NCBI RefSeq assembly: GCF_004217615.1
Contig: NZ_SHLD01000001.1
Coordinates: forward strand, 4,464,001 to 4,528,000
DNA from: Micromonospora kangleipakensis
GTDB taxonomy: Bacteria > Actinomycetota > Actinomycetes > Mycobacteriales > Micromonosporaceae
Reading direction: 5' to 3'
Length of the DNA: 64,000 bases
Part shown: positions 1-7,738 of the stretch, piece after piece
How the letters are laid out: the number at the start of each line of letters is the position of its first letter
How positions within the stretch are numbered: position 1 is the stretch's first letter
The notes under the pieces: generated by a model
Told to the model about the DNA's origin: nothing
The model's input: the letters and a program-made list of their open reading frames with translations, nothing else
Database searches by the model: none
Made by a program: the position numbers and the translations under genes

Positions 1-1368
1 CTGCTGCAGTGGCGGGAGAAAGCCCTCGACCCGCCGGGTGACTGCCGCTCCGAGCTGTGGTTCTTCTACCACCTCGGGCGGGTGCTGCGGGAGAAGCTGG
101 CCGGCTCCGACAAGCCCCGGGACCGGGCGCTGCTCGACCTCGCCTGGGACTACCCCACGCACGGCCCGCACGCCGAGCCGAGCGCCGAGGCGGTGCTCAG
201 GGAGATCAACGGGTACGAGGTGGCCACCGGGCGCCCGCTCGGCGGATTTGCCGAGGCCCGTGACGACGGCTCGACCGCGATCGGCTGCTGGATCTACAGC
301 GGCGTCTACGCCGACGGGGTCAACCAGGCCGCCCGCCGCAAGCCCGGCCACGAACAGAGCTGGGTCGCCCCCGAATGGGGCTGGGCCTGGCCGGCCAACC
401 GGCGCACCCTCTACAACCGCGCCTCCGCCGACCCGCAGGGCCGGCCGTGGAGCGAGCGGAAGAAGTACGTCTGGTGGGACGCGGACAAGGGCGAGTGGAC
501 CGGCCACGACGTGCCGGACTTCGAGAAGACCAAGCCGCCGACGTACCGGCCGGCGGACGACGCCTCGGGGCCGGAGGCGCTCGCCGGGGACGACCCGTTC
601 GTGATGCAGGGCGACGGCAAGGCCTGGCTTTACGCGCCGCGCGGGGTGCTCGACGGGCCGTTGCCGACGCACTACGAGCCGGCCGAGTCGCCGATGCGCA
701 ACCCGCTGTACGGGCAGCAGGCCAACCCGACCCGCAAGATCTACGAGCACCCGCTGAACCGGATCAACCCGAGCCCGCCGGAGCCGCACAGCCAGGTCTT
801 CCCGTACGTGTTCACGGTCAGCCGGCTCACCGAGCACCACACCGCGGGCGGGATGAGCCGCACGGTACGGCCGCTCGCCGAGCTGCAGCCGGAGATGTTC
901 GTGGAGGTGTCCCCGGAGCTGGCCGCCGAGGTGGGGCTGGAGCACCTCGATTGGGCGCACCTGATCAGCGGCCGCGCGGTGATCGAGGCCAAGGTGTTGG
1001 TGACCGACCGGCTCACCCCGCTGCGGGTGGACGGCCGGGTGATCCACCAGCTCTGGCTGCCGTACCACTTCGGCAGCGAGGGCCTGGTCACCGGCGACTC
1101 GGCCAACGACCTGTTCGGCATCACCCTGGACCCGAACGTGCTGATCCAGGAGAGCAAGGTCGGCACCTGTGACGTCCGGCCCGGCCGGCGGCCCACCGGC
1201 CCGGCCCTGCTCGACCTGGTCGCCGAGTACCAGCGCCGGGCCGGCATGACCGCCGACCGGAAGGTGCCGATCGTCACCACCGACGTGCTCGGCGGGGAGG
1301 ACGCGGCCGGCAGCACCGACGAGCAGTCCCCCGAGGCGGCGGCGCAGGACGGAGACGGGGATGCCTGA
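1..1368 (+). CDS. fdhA: Formate dehydrogenase alpha subunit, C-terminal part (5' end outside window)
   Basis: The frame is open from the first base, so the gene starts upstream and only about 455 C-terminal residues are seen. They match the molybdopterin-guanine-dinucleotide formate dehydrogenase alpha subunit, including the C-terminal molydopterin-dinucleotide-binding domain (roughly the last 190 residues, around VFPYVFTVSRLTEHH). The enzyme oxidises formate to CO2. The family's catalytic residue, Cys or Sec, lies in the missing N-terminal half, so it cannot be read here. The tRNA-Sec, selA and selB genes 5 kb downstream make a UGA-encoded selenocysteine likely (inference). The stop overlaps the beta-subunit start by 8 bp, indicating one operon. 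Confidence 0.93.
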   Translation: MLQWREKALDPPGDCRSELWFFYHLGRVLREKLAGSDKPRDRALLDLAWDYPTHGPHAEPSAEAVLREINGYEVATGRPLGGFAEARDDGSTAIGCWIYSGVYADGVNQAARRKPGHEQSWVAPEWGWAWPANRRTLYNRASADPQGRPWSERKKYVWWDADKGEWTGHDVPDFEKTKPPTYRPADDASGPEALAGDDPFVMQGDGKAWLYAPRGVLDGPLPTHYEPAESPMRNPLYGQQANPTRKIYEHPLNRINPSPPEPHSQVFPYVFTVSRLTEHHTAGGMSRTVRPLAELQPEMFVEVSPELAAEVGLEHLDWAHLISGRAVIEAKVLVTDRLTPLRVDGRVIHQLWLPYHFGSEGLVTGDSANDLFGITLDPNVLIQESKVGTCDVRPGRRPTGPALLDLVAEYQRRAGMTADRKVPIVTTDVLGGEDAAGSTDEQSPEAAAQDGDGDA

Positions 1369-2404
1369 CGCGAACAGCCTCTACGGCCCGCTGGACCCGG
1401 CGCCCGACGCCGGCTGGGTCGACGCCGAACCCCGGATGGGCTTCTTCACCGACACCAGCGTCTGCATCGGCTGCAAGGCGTGCGAGGTGGCCTGCAAGGA
1501 GTGGAACGCCGTCCCGGCGTCCGGCTTCGACCTGCTCGGCATGTCGTACGACAACACCGGCGCGCTGACCGCCAACTCCTGGCGGCATGTGGCCTTCATC
1601 GAGCAGCCCCGCCCGGCGGGGCACCGCACCCCGCCGTTCGAGGGCGACCCGACCGGGCCGGCGGCGAGCCCGGCCACCGCGGCGATCGCCGCCGAGCTGG
1701 GCAACGACAGCGGCACCGATCCGGGCGTGCCCCCGGGGCAGCCGCAGGCCGCCGCCCGGATGGCCGCCGGGCCGGAGCTCCTCGGCATGCCGGGCGCCCA
1801 GCCGCCCGGCCGGGGCACCGGCGCCGAGTCGCGCACCGACTTCCGCTGGCTGATGATGTCGGACGTCTGCAAGCACTGCACCCACGCCGCCTGCCTGGAC
1901 GTCTGCCCGACCGGGTCGCTGTTCCGCACCGAGTTCGGCACCGTCGTGGTGCAGGAGGACATCTGCAACGGCTGCGGCTACTGCATCTCCGCCTGCCCGT
2001 ACGGCGTCATCGACCAGCGCAAGGACGACGGCCGGGCGTGGAAGTGCACGCTCTGCTACGACCGGCTCGGCGCCGGCATGACCCCGGCCTGCGCGCAGGC
2101 CTGCCCGACCGAGTCGATCCAGTACGGGCCGCTGGACGAGCTGCGGGAGCGGGCCGCCCAGCGGGTCGCCACGCTGCACGACCGGGGCGTGCCGGAGGCC
2201 CGGCTCTACGGCCACGACCCGACCGACGGCGTCGGCGGCGACGGCGCGTTCTTCCTGCTCCTCGACGAGCCGGAGGTCTACGGCCTACCCCCGGACCCGG
2301 TGGTCACCACCCGCGACCTGCCGAAGATGTACAAGCGGGCCGGCCTGGCCGCGCTGGCCATGGTGGCGGCGGCCGTCGCCGCGTTCGTCGGAGGTTCATC
2401 GTGA
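1361..2404 (+). CDS. fdhB: Formate dehydrogenase beta subunit, 4Fe-4S electron-transfer protein
   Basis: This 347-residue ferredoxin-type subunit carries electrons from the alpha subunit to the membrane subunit. Four cysteine groups are visible: CIGCKACEVAC (C35, C38, C41, C45), CKHCTHAACLDVCP, CNGCGYCISACP and CTLC...CAQACP, enough for four 4Fe-4S clusters as in FdnH/HybA-type proteins. Between groups one and two is an insertion of about 75 residues rich in Pro, Gly and Ala. The C-terminus ends in one short hydrophobic stretch (AALAMVAAAVAAFVG), consistent with a membrane anchor. It overlaps fdhA by 8 bp and the next gene by 4 bp (GTGA). Confidence 0.93.
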   Translation: MPDANSLYGPLDPAPDAGWVDAEPRMGFFTDTSVCIGCKACEVACKEWNAVPASGFDLLGMSYDNTGALTANSWRHVAFIEQPRPAGHRTPPFEGDPTGPAASPATAAIAAELGNDSGTDPGVPPGQPQAAARMAAGPELLGMPGAQPPGRGTGAESRTDFRWLMMSDVCKHCTHAACLDVCPTGSLFRTEFGTVVVQEDICNGCGYCISACPYGVIDQRKDDGRAWKCTLCYDRLGAGMTPACAQACPTESIQYGPLDELRERAAQRVATLHDRGVPEARLYGHDPTDGVGGDGAFFLLLDEPEVYGLPPDPVVTTRDLPKMYKRAGLAALAMVAAAVAAFVGGSS

Positions 2405-3663
2405 GTCCGGACCGCGCCCCGGTGGGCGCCCTGTTCCGCCGCTTCCGCGAGCGGCTCGCCACCGAGGGCCCGGGACGCTTCGGCGGACCGGGCGCGCGCG
2501 CCGGCCACGGGCCGAAGGTGAGCCCGGAGGCGAACGGCACCCGGGCGACCGCCGCCGGGGCGGGCGTGGCCCGGACCGATGCGGGCGCCGCCGAGCTGCG
2601 CCTGGCCCCGCATCCGCCGCGTGACGTCGAGCCGGTCGAGCACTCGCGGCGCCGCGGCCGCAAGGGTGGCGGCGGGGAGCAGCTGAACGTGCCGCCGGCC
2701 GAGTTCACCTCCTACTACGGCCGGCCCATCCTCAAGGCGCCGGTGTGGAAGTGGGACATCGCCGCGTACCTCTTCACCGGGGGTCTGGCCGCCGGGTCGT
2801 CCATGCTGGCCGCCGGCGGGCAGCTCACCGGACGGCCGGCGTTGCGCCGGGCCGGCCGGGTCACCTCCCTGGCCGCGGTCAGCGCCAGCGCGTACTTCCT
2901 CGTCAACGACCTTGGCAAGCCGAGCCGCTTCCACCACATGCTGCGGGTGGCGAAGCTGACCTCGCCGATGTCGGTGGGCACCTGGATCCTCACCACGTTC
3001 GGCCCGGCCGCCGGGGTCGCCGCGGTCGCCGAGGCCGCACCCTGGCTGCCCGAACGCGGGCTGCTCGGCCTCGGCCGGCGGCTGCTGCCCCCGGTCGGGC
3101 ACGCCGCCGGGCTGGTCGCCGCGGTCACCGCGCCGGCCCTTGCCACGTACACCGGGGTGCTGCTCGCCGACACGGCCGTGCCTTCCTGGCACGAGGCGTA
3201 CCCCGAGCTGCCGACCATCTTCGCGGGCAGCGCGCTGGCCAGCGGCGCTGGCGTCGGGCTGATCGCCGCGCCGCTGGCGCAGGCCGGCCCGGCCCGGCGC
3301 ATGGCGGTGGCCGGCGCGGCCCTGGAGCTGTGGGGTTCGCACCGGGTGGAGAACCGGCTCGGCCTGCTCAGCGAGCCGTACGCCGTCGGCACCGCCGGCC
3401 GGCTGCTGCGCGCCGGGCGGGCGCTGACCGCCGCCGGGGTGGCCGGCGCGCTGGTCGGCCGGCGCAGCCGGGCGGTCTCCGCGCTCTCCGGCGGGGCGCT
3501 GCTGGCCGCGGCCCTCTGCACCCGGTTCGGCATCTTCCACGGCGGAGTCGCCTCCGCGAAGGACCCGAAGTACACGGTGGTGCCGCAGCGGGAGCGCGCA
3601 CGGCAGCGCGACGGGCAGACACCAGACGACAGCGGGCCGGGCGCCGGCCCGAATCCGGGGTAG
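2401..3663 (+). CDS. nrfD: NrfD/PsrC-type membrane subunit of formate dehydrogenase
   Basis: The GTG start overlaps the fdhB stop (GTGA). The 420-residue product has a polar N-terminal extension of about 100 residues, then the NrfD core starting near EFTSYYGRPILKAPVWKWDI and several hydrophobic segments, including GGLAAGSSMLAAGGQL. NrfD-family proteins are quinone-interacting membrane subunits of molybdoenzyme complexes, so this should pass formate electrons into the menaquinone pool (family knowledge). It takes the place of the cytochrome b gamma subunit of enteric formate dehydrogenases. The long disordered N-terminus is unusual. Confidence 0.88.
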   Translation: MSPDRAPVGALFRRFRERLATEGPGRFGGPGARAGHGPKVSPEANGTRATAAGAGVARTDAGAAELRLAPHPPRDVEPVEHSRRRGRKGGGGEQLNVPPAEFTSYYGRPILKAPVWKWDIAAYLFTGGLAAGSSMLAAGGQLTGRPALRRAGRVTSLAAVSASAYFLVNDLGKPSRFHHMLRVAKLTSPMSVGTWILTTFGPAAGVAAVAEAAPWLPERGLLGLGRRLLPPVGHAAGLVAAVTAPALATYTGVLLADTAVPSWHEAYPELPTIFAGSALASGAGVGLIAAPLAQAGPARRMAVAGAALELWGSHRVENRLGLLSEPYAVGTAGRLLRAGRALTAAGVAGALVGRRSRAVSALSGGALLAAALCTRFGIFHGGVASAKDPKYTVVPQRERARQRDGQTPDDSGPGAGPNPG

Positions 3664-3680
3664 CCACGCTTCAGGCGCCA

Positions 3681-3715
3681 GGCCCATGAGCCGATACGGG
3701 GTTCAGCTCATGGCC
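3681..3715 (+). terminator. Hairpin downstream of the fdh operon
   Basis: GGCCCATGAGC and GCTCATGGCC form a stem of about 10 bp with a single bulged C and a 14-nt loop, starting 18 bp after the nrfD stop. There is no U-run, as is common for actinobacterial terminators. It is the likely end of the fdh transcript. Confidence 0.45.
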
Positions 3716-3984
3716 ACAACAACCGTGGGTCCGCGGGGAAACCGACAACCGACACGGGGCCGGTGGGGGTCGGCTTCCATGATCGACAGGACAGGCCCCT
3801 AGCCCCAACGCCGTTCAGTTAGCTTGCGGGTGGACTTGGTCGTCCACCGCAGCGGCGACATCGGGTCAACCACGCATGTCCGGCTCCACCAGGGCCAGCA
3901 ACGCCGGCCGCGGGCGTGCATCGAGTTCCACCAGGCGTTTACGGCCCCCGCCCGCCCTGCGCGTCCGACCCAACGGCCCCTCGC

Positions 3985-4123
3985 CAGCCTCCAGATCGGA
4001 CATACCGTCGCCGACCGGGTCCACATCGGCGCCGCGACGGTCAAGACCCACATCACCAGCCTGATGACCGAGACCAGCAGCCCCAACCGGGTACGCCTGG
4101 CCCTGTTCGCCCGCGGTGCCTGA
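3985..4123 (+). pseudogene. Relic of a LuxR-type (NarL/FixJ) response-regulator HTH
   Basis: The frame ending at the TGA at 4121-4123 reads VADRVHIGAATVKTHITSLM followed by NRVRLALFARGA. This matches the last two helices of LuxR/GerE DNA-binding domains, normally (A)RLxxGEATVKTHVSRLL...DRVQAVVxAY. No receiver domain or first half of the HTH can be found upstream in any frame, so only the 3' end survives. The rest of 3716-4330 shows no gene I can support apart from the ribosome-binding site of the next gene. Confidence 0.55.
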
Positions 4124-4330
4124 GCGGCGCCCCTCGCTCGGCAGACCCCCCGCGCCCCGCGAGTGGAGGTGGGCTCGCCTCATCGTCCGCTGGCCTGCAC
4201 CGGCTCGCTCCGGCCGCGCCTGGGTTTGATCCGGCCCGGTTCGGGTAGGCCGCCGCACTTCTCAGTGGGACACGTGCCCACAGTTGTCGCACTGCGGATA
4301 CCCAATGATTCGCAGGAGGGGAACATACCC

Positions 4331-5884
4331 ATGTTGTCGGTGCTCGACCCCCGCCATACCGTCGCCCCTCCCGGATACAGTCGCTGGCTCATTCCGCCGG
4401 CGGCGCTGGCGGTGCATTTGTGCATCGGGCAGGTCTACGCGACCAGCGTCTACAAGAACTCCCTCATCGCGTATTTCGGGGCCAGCCAGACGGCTATCGG
4501 GGTCATCTTCAGCATCGCCATCGTCATGTTGGGGCTTTCCGCGGCGGTCGGCGGCACGTGGGCGGAGCGCAGCGGACCCCGCAAGACGATGTTCACCTCC
4601 GCGTGTTTCTGGGCAGCGGGTTTCCTGGTCGGGGCGCTCGGCATCGCCACCAAGCAGCTCTGGCTGCTTTACCTCGGCTACGGGGTGATCGGCGGCATCG
4701 GACTCGGCCTCGGCTATATCTCGCCGGTCTCCACCCTGATCAAGTGGTTCCCGGACCGGCCCGGCCTCGCCACCGGCATGGCCATCATGGGCTTCGGCGG
4801 CGGCGCGATGCTTGCCAGCCCGGTCTCCCGTCAGCTGCTTTCGCTCTACGATCCTGGCTTCCACCCCACCAACGCCGGTGCGGTGGCCTCGGGCAGCGCG
4901 CTGGTACGGCTCTTTCTCACGCTCGGCGTCGGCTACTTCCTGATCATGATGCTCGGCGTGCTGAACGTGCGGGTTCCCCCACCCGGCTGGCGCCCGGCCG
5001 GGTTCGATCCCGCCTCGGTCCGGGCCAAGCCACTGGTCACCACGGCGAGCGTGTCCGCGGCGAACGCGATCCGCACGCGCTCGTTCTGGCTGCTCTGGAT
5101 CGTGTTGTTCACCAACGTGACCGCCGGCATCGGCATCCTGGAGCAGGCCGCCCCGATGATCCAGGACTTCTTCCGCGACAACGGCGTGTCGGCCGTCTCG
5201 ATCGCGGCGGCGTCGGGTTTCGTGGGCGTGTTGTCGCTGTTCAACCTGGCCGGGCGGTTCGGGTGGTCGTGGACGTCCGACATCATCGGCCGCAAGCCGA
5301 TCTACGTGGCCTACCTCGGCCTCGGCATGGTGCTCTACACCCTGCTCGCGCTGGTCGGACACACCGCCACGGTGGTGTTCGTGCTGTTGGCCGGCATCAT
5401 CATCTCCTTCTACGGCGGCGGCTTCGCCACCGTCCCCGCCTACCTGCGCGACCTGTTCGGCACTCACCAGGTGGGCGCCATTCACGGCCGGCTGCTCACC
5501 GCCTGGTCCGCCGCCGGCGTGGCCGGGCCGCTGATCGTCAACGGCGTCCTCGACGCCCAGGGCAAACCGGGCACGTTCACCGCTTCGGCGTACCGGCCGG
5601 CGCTGTTCACCATGGTCGCCGTGCTGGCCGTCGGATTCATCGCCAACCTGCTGGTCCGCCCCGTCCCGGAACGTTTCCACGAACCGGACACTGGCGGAGC
5701 GGTTCCCGTAGCGCCCGCCGAACGGACCGACCCCGTCGCCCTGCGGCCGGAGAGCCGGCCCGCGGCCAACGCCGTGGCCCCGCAGCAGGCCCGGCTCTGG
5801 ATATCGTGGGCGCTGGTCACCGTGCTGCTCGGCTACGGCGTGGTACAGACCGTCATCACCGCCGCGAAGCTGATCACCGAGTGA
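4331..5884 (+). CDS. MFS transporter, oxalate:formate antiporter (OFA/OxlT) family, with fused C-terminal helix
   Basis: The ATG at 4331 is preceded by AGGAGGGG (about 4314-4321), which fixes the start and gives 517 residues. The protein has the usual 12 hydrophobic segments of the major facilitator superfamily, an N-terminus like OxlT-type carriers (AVHLCIGQVYATSVY) and the TM2-3 loop AERSGPRKT. After a polar linker (about residues 450-485), one more hydrophobic helix (WISWALVTVLLGYGVVQTV) closes the protein. It resembles the separate MFS small subunit often encoded next to OFA carriers. Its position between fdh and sel genes suggests formate or oxalate transport, but the family also includes other monocarboxylate carriers. 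Confidence 0.85.
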   Translation: MLSVLDPRHTVAPPGYSRWLIPPAALAVHLCIGQVYATSVYKNSLIAYFGASQTAIGVIFSIAIVMLGLSAAVGGTWAERSGPRKTMFTSACFWAAGFLVGALGIATKQLWLLYLGYGVIGGIGLGLGYISPVSTLIKWFPDRPGLATGMAIMGFGGGAMLASPVSRQLLSLYDPGFHPTNAGAVASGSALVRLFLTLGVGYFLIMMLGVLNVRVPPPGWRPAGFDPASVRAKPLVTTASVSAANAIRTRSFWLLWIVLFTNVTAGIGILEQAAPMIQDFFRDNGVSAVSIAAASGFVGVLSLFNLAGRFGWSWTSDIIGRKPIYVAYLGLGMVLYTLLALVGHTATVVFVLLAGIIISFYGGGFATVPAYLRDLFGTHQVGAIHGRLLTAWSAAGVAGPLIVNGVLDAQGKPGTFTASAYRPALFTMVAVLAVGFIANLLVRPVPERFHEPDTGGAVPVAPAERTDPVALRPESRPAANAVAPQQARLWISWALVTVLLGYGVVQTVITAAKLITE

Positions 5885-6320
5885 TCGCCGCTCCCGTCAC
5901 GCGACCCGTCCGCTCCAGCGGCTGCCGCCCACGCACCCGCCTCCGCCGCCGGGGAAGAGCACGAACGCCTCAGGTAGTGCAGCGCGTCGTACCGCCGGGC
6001 GTCGGCACGATCCGGCTTGTGCGGCGCCCATCGGCTTGCCGTGACCAAGCCTCAGCGGCATCGGTGAGCGGGTTAGCGGGCAGCAGCTGACTGTGGCCTA
6101 CGAGTCCGGCCAGGCGGTCCCTCTGGGGATGTGACCTTCGTACGCCACCCGCAGCGCACCGCCAACGCCGCAGCGGGTTGCTGCTGCCGCCGATCACCCG
6201 TCTGCCGACCAGCCCGGGCAAGCCGCGGCCGCCCTTCGAGACGTCGGGGCCCTGAGCCGGGCCGGCGCGGTCACTCCCTTCGCCCGGCGGATGGAGATCA
6301 TATGTGGTTGACTGCTGGGC
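5885..6320. other. Intergenic region with no supported gene
   Basis: This 436-bp stretch lies between the MFS gene and selC. Open frames on both strands are short or GC-driven and match nothing I recognise. One frame reads QQLTVAYESGQAVPLGM before a stop and another ends GALSRAGAVTPFARRMEI, both fragment-like. The selC promoter should lie within it, but no convincing -35/-10 pair is visible. Confidence 0.4.
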
Positions 6321-6416
6321 GGAGGCGTTCAGGCGGCTGGTGCCCCTCCCGGTCTTCAAAACCGGTGTGGTCCGGGACCCGGGCCAGGCGGGTTCGATTC
6401 CCGTCCGTCTCCGCCA
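6321..6416 (+). tRNA. selC: tRNA-Sec (anticodon TCA)
   Basis: A long acceptor arm starts GGAGGCG and pairs with CGTCTCC ahead of the discriminator G and encoded CCA. The anticodon stem CCGGT/ACCGG encloses the loop CTTCAAA, with anticodon TCA at 6356-6358. The variable arm (GGTCCGGGACCCGGGCC) is long, and the T-arm is GCGGG-TTCGATT-CCCGT. The 96-nt length and UGA-reading anticodon identify a selenocysteine tRNA. It lies 22 bp upstream of selA, so selC, selA and selB are a compact selenocysteine-decoding locus. Confidence 0.96.
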
Positions 6417-6438
6417 AGCAGGCGCAGGGAGATGACGC

Positions 6439-7737
6439 ATGCCCGACGGCACGGCCGATCCGCGTCGGCGGGTGCCGCGCACCGACGCGCTCCTCGCCGA
6501 CCCGGTGTTCGCCGCCGCCGCCGGCACGCTCGGTCGCGACCGGGTCAAGGCCGCGATCGTCCGCGCGCAGCAGCGCGCCCGTCGCGGCGACATCACCCCC
6601 GAAGAGGTACGCGACGCCGCGCTGGCCGACCTGCCGGCGCCGGCGCCCCGGGCGGTGCTGAACGCCACCGGCGTCGTGCTGCACACCAACCTCGGCCGGG
6701 CGCCGCTGTCGGCCGCCGCGGTCGAGGCGATGGTCGCCGCCGCCGGGCATACCGATGTGGAGCTGGACCTGCGCACCGGCCGGCGGGCCCGCCGCGGCCG
6801 GGACACCCTCGACGCGCTCGCCGCCGCCGTGCCCGACGCGGCGGCCGTGCACGTGGTCAACAACGGCGCCGCCGCGTTGGTGCTCGCCGCCACCGCCCTC
6901 GCCGCGGACGCGGAGATCGTGGTCAGCCGCGGCGAACTGGTCGAGATCGGCGACGGGTTCCGCCTGCCCGACCTGCTGGAGAGCACCGGCGCGCGGCTGC
7001 GCGAGGTGGGCACCACCAACCGCACCACCCGGGCCGACTACGCCGCCGCGATCGGCCCGCGCACCGGCTTCGTGCTCAAGGTCCACCCGTCGAACTTCCT
7101 GGTCACCGGCTTCACCTCGGCGGTGCCGGTGCGCGAGCTGGCCACCCTCGGCGTGCCGGTGGTGGCCGACATCGGCTCCGGGCTGCTCGCCCCCGACCCG
7201 CTGCTGCCCGACGAGCCGGACTCCGCCAGCACCCTGCGCGCCGGCGCGGCGCTGGTCACCGCCAGCGGCGACAAGCTCCTCGGCGGCCCGCAGGCCGGGC
7301 TGCTGCTCGGCGACGCCGACCTGGTCGAGCGGCTGCGCCGGCACCCGCTGGCCCGGGCCCTGCGGGCGGACAAGCTCACCCTGGCCGCCCTCGCCGCCAC
7401 CCTGCACGCCCCGACCACCCCCACCCGCGAGGCGCTGCACGCCGACCCCGCCGTGCTGCGTGAGCGGGCGGAACGGCTGCGGGACCGGCTCGGGGAGGAC
7501 GGCCGCAAGGCCGAGGTGGTGCCCTGCGTCTCGGTGGTCGGTGGCGGCGGCGCTCCCGGGGTGGAACTCGACTCGTGGGCGCTGAGCCTGCCCGAGCGGT
7601 ACGCCGAGCCGCTGCGTACCGGCGAGCCGCCGGTGCTCGGCCGGGTGCTGCACGGCCGGCTCCTGCTCGACCTGCGCTGCGTGCCGGCCGAGGCCGACGG
7701 GACGATCCGGGCGGCCGTCCTGCGGGTGGGCGACTGA
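6439..7737 (+). CDS. selA: L-seryl-tRNA(Sec) selenium transferase
   Basis: SelA is a PLP enzyme that converts Ser-tRNA(Sec) to Sec-tRNA(Sec) using selenophosphate. The 432-residue product shows the family landmarks: NATGVVLHTNLGRAPLS near residue 74, VNNGAAALVLA, HPSNFLVTGFT, and ASGDKLLGGPQAG with the PLP lysine at about K279. The ATG is preceded by a purine-rich GGGAGA. It lies just downstream of selC and ends 1 bp before the selB start. No selD, which would supply selenophosphate, is visible in this window. Confidence 0.97.
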   Translation: MPDGTADPRRRVPRTDALLADPVFAAAAGTLGRDRVKAAIVRAQQRARRGDITPEEVRDAALADLPAPAPRAVLNATGVVLHTNLGRAPLSAAAVEAMVAAAGHTDVELDLRTGRRARRGRDTLDALAAAVPDAAAVHVVNNGAAALVLAATALAADAEIVVSRGELVEIGDGFRLPDLLESTGARLREVGTTNRTTRADYAAAIGPRTGFVLKVHPSNFLVTGFTSAVPVRELATLGVPVVADIGSGLLAPDPLLPDEPDSASTLRAGAALVTASGDKLLGGPQAGLLLGDADLVERLRRHPLARALRADKLTLAALAATLHAPTTPTREALHADPAVLRERAERLRDRLGEDGRKAEVVPCVSVVGGGGAPGVELDSWALSLPERYAEPLRTGEPPVLGRVLHGRLLLDLRCVPAEADGTIRAAVLRVGD

Positions 7738-7738
7738 G

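Noticed and set aside
1..1368. Search for the selenocysteine UGA of fdhA
   Set aside because: The visible frame has no internal UGA; the active-site region lies before base 1, so nothing can be said from this window.
4265..4281. GTGGG-N7-CCCAC inverted repeat upstream of the OFA carrier
   Set aside because: A 5-bp arm in GC-rich DNA is common by chance and no known regulator motif matches.
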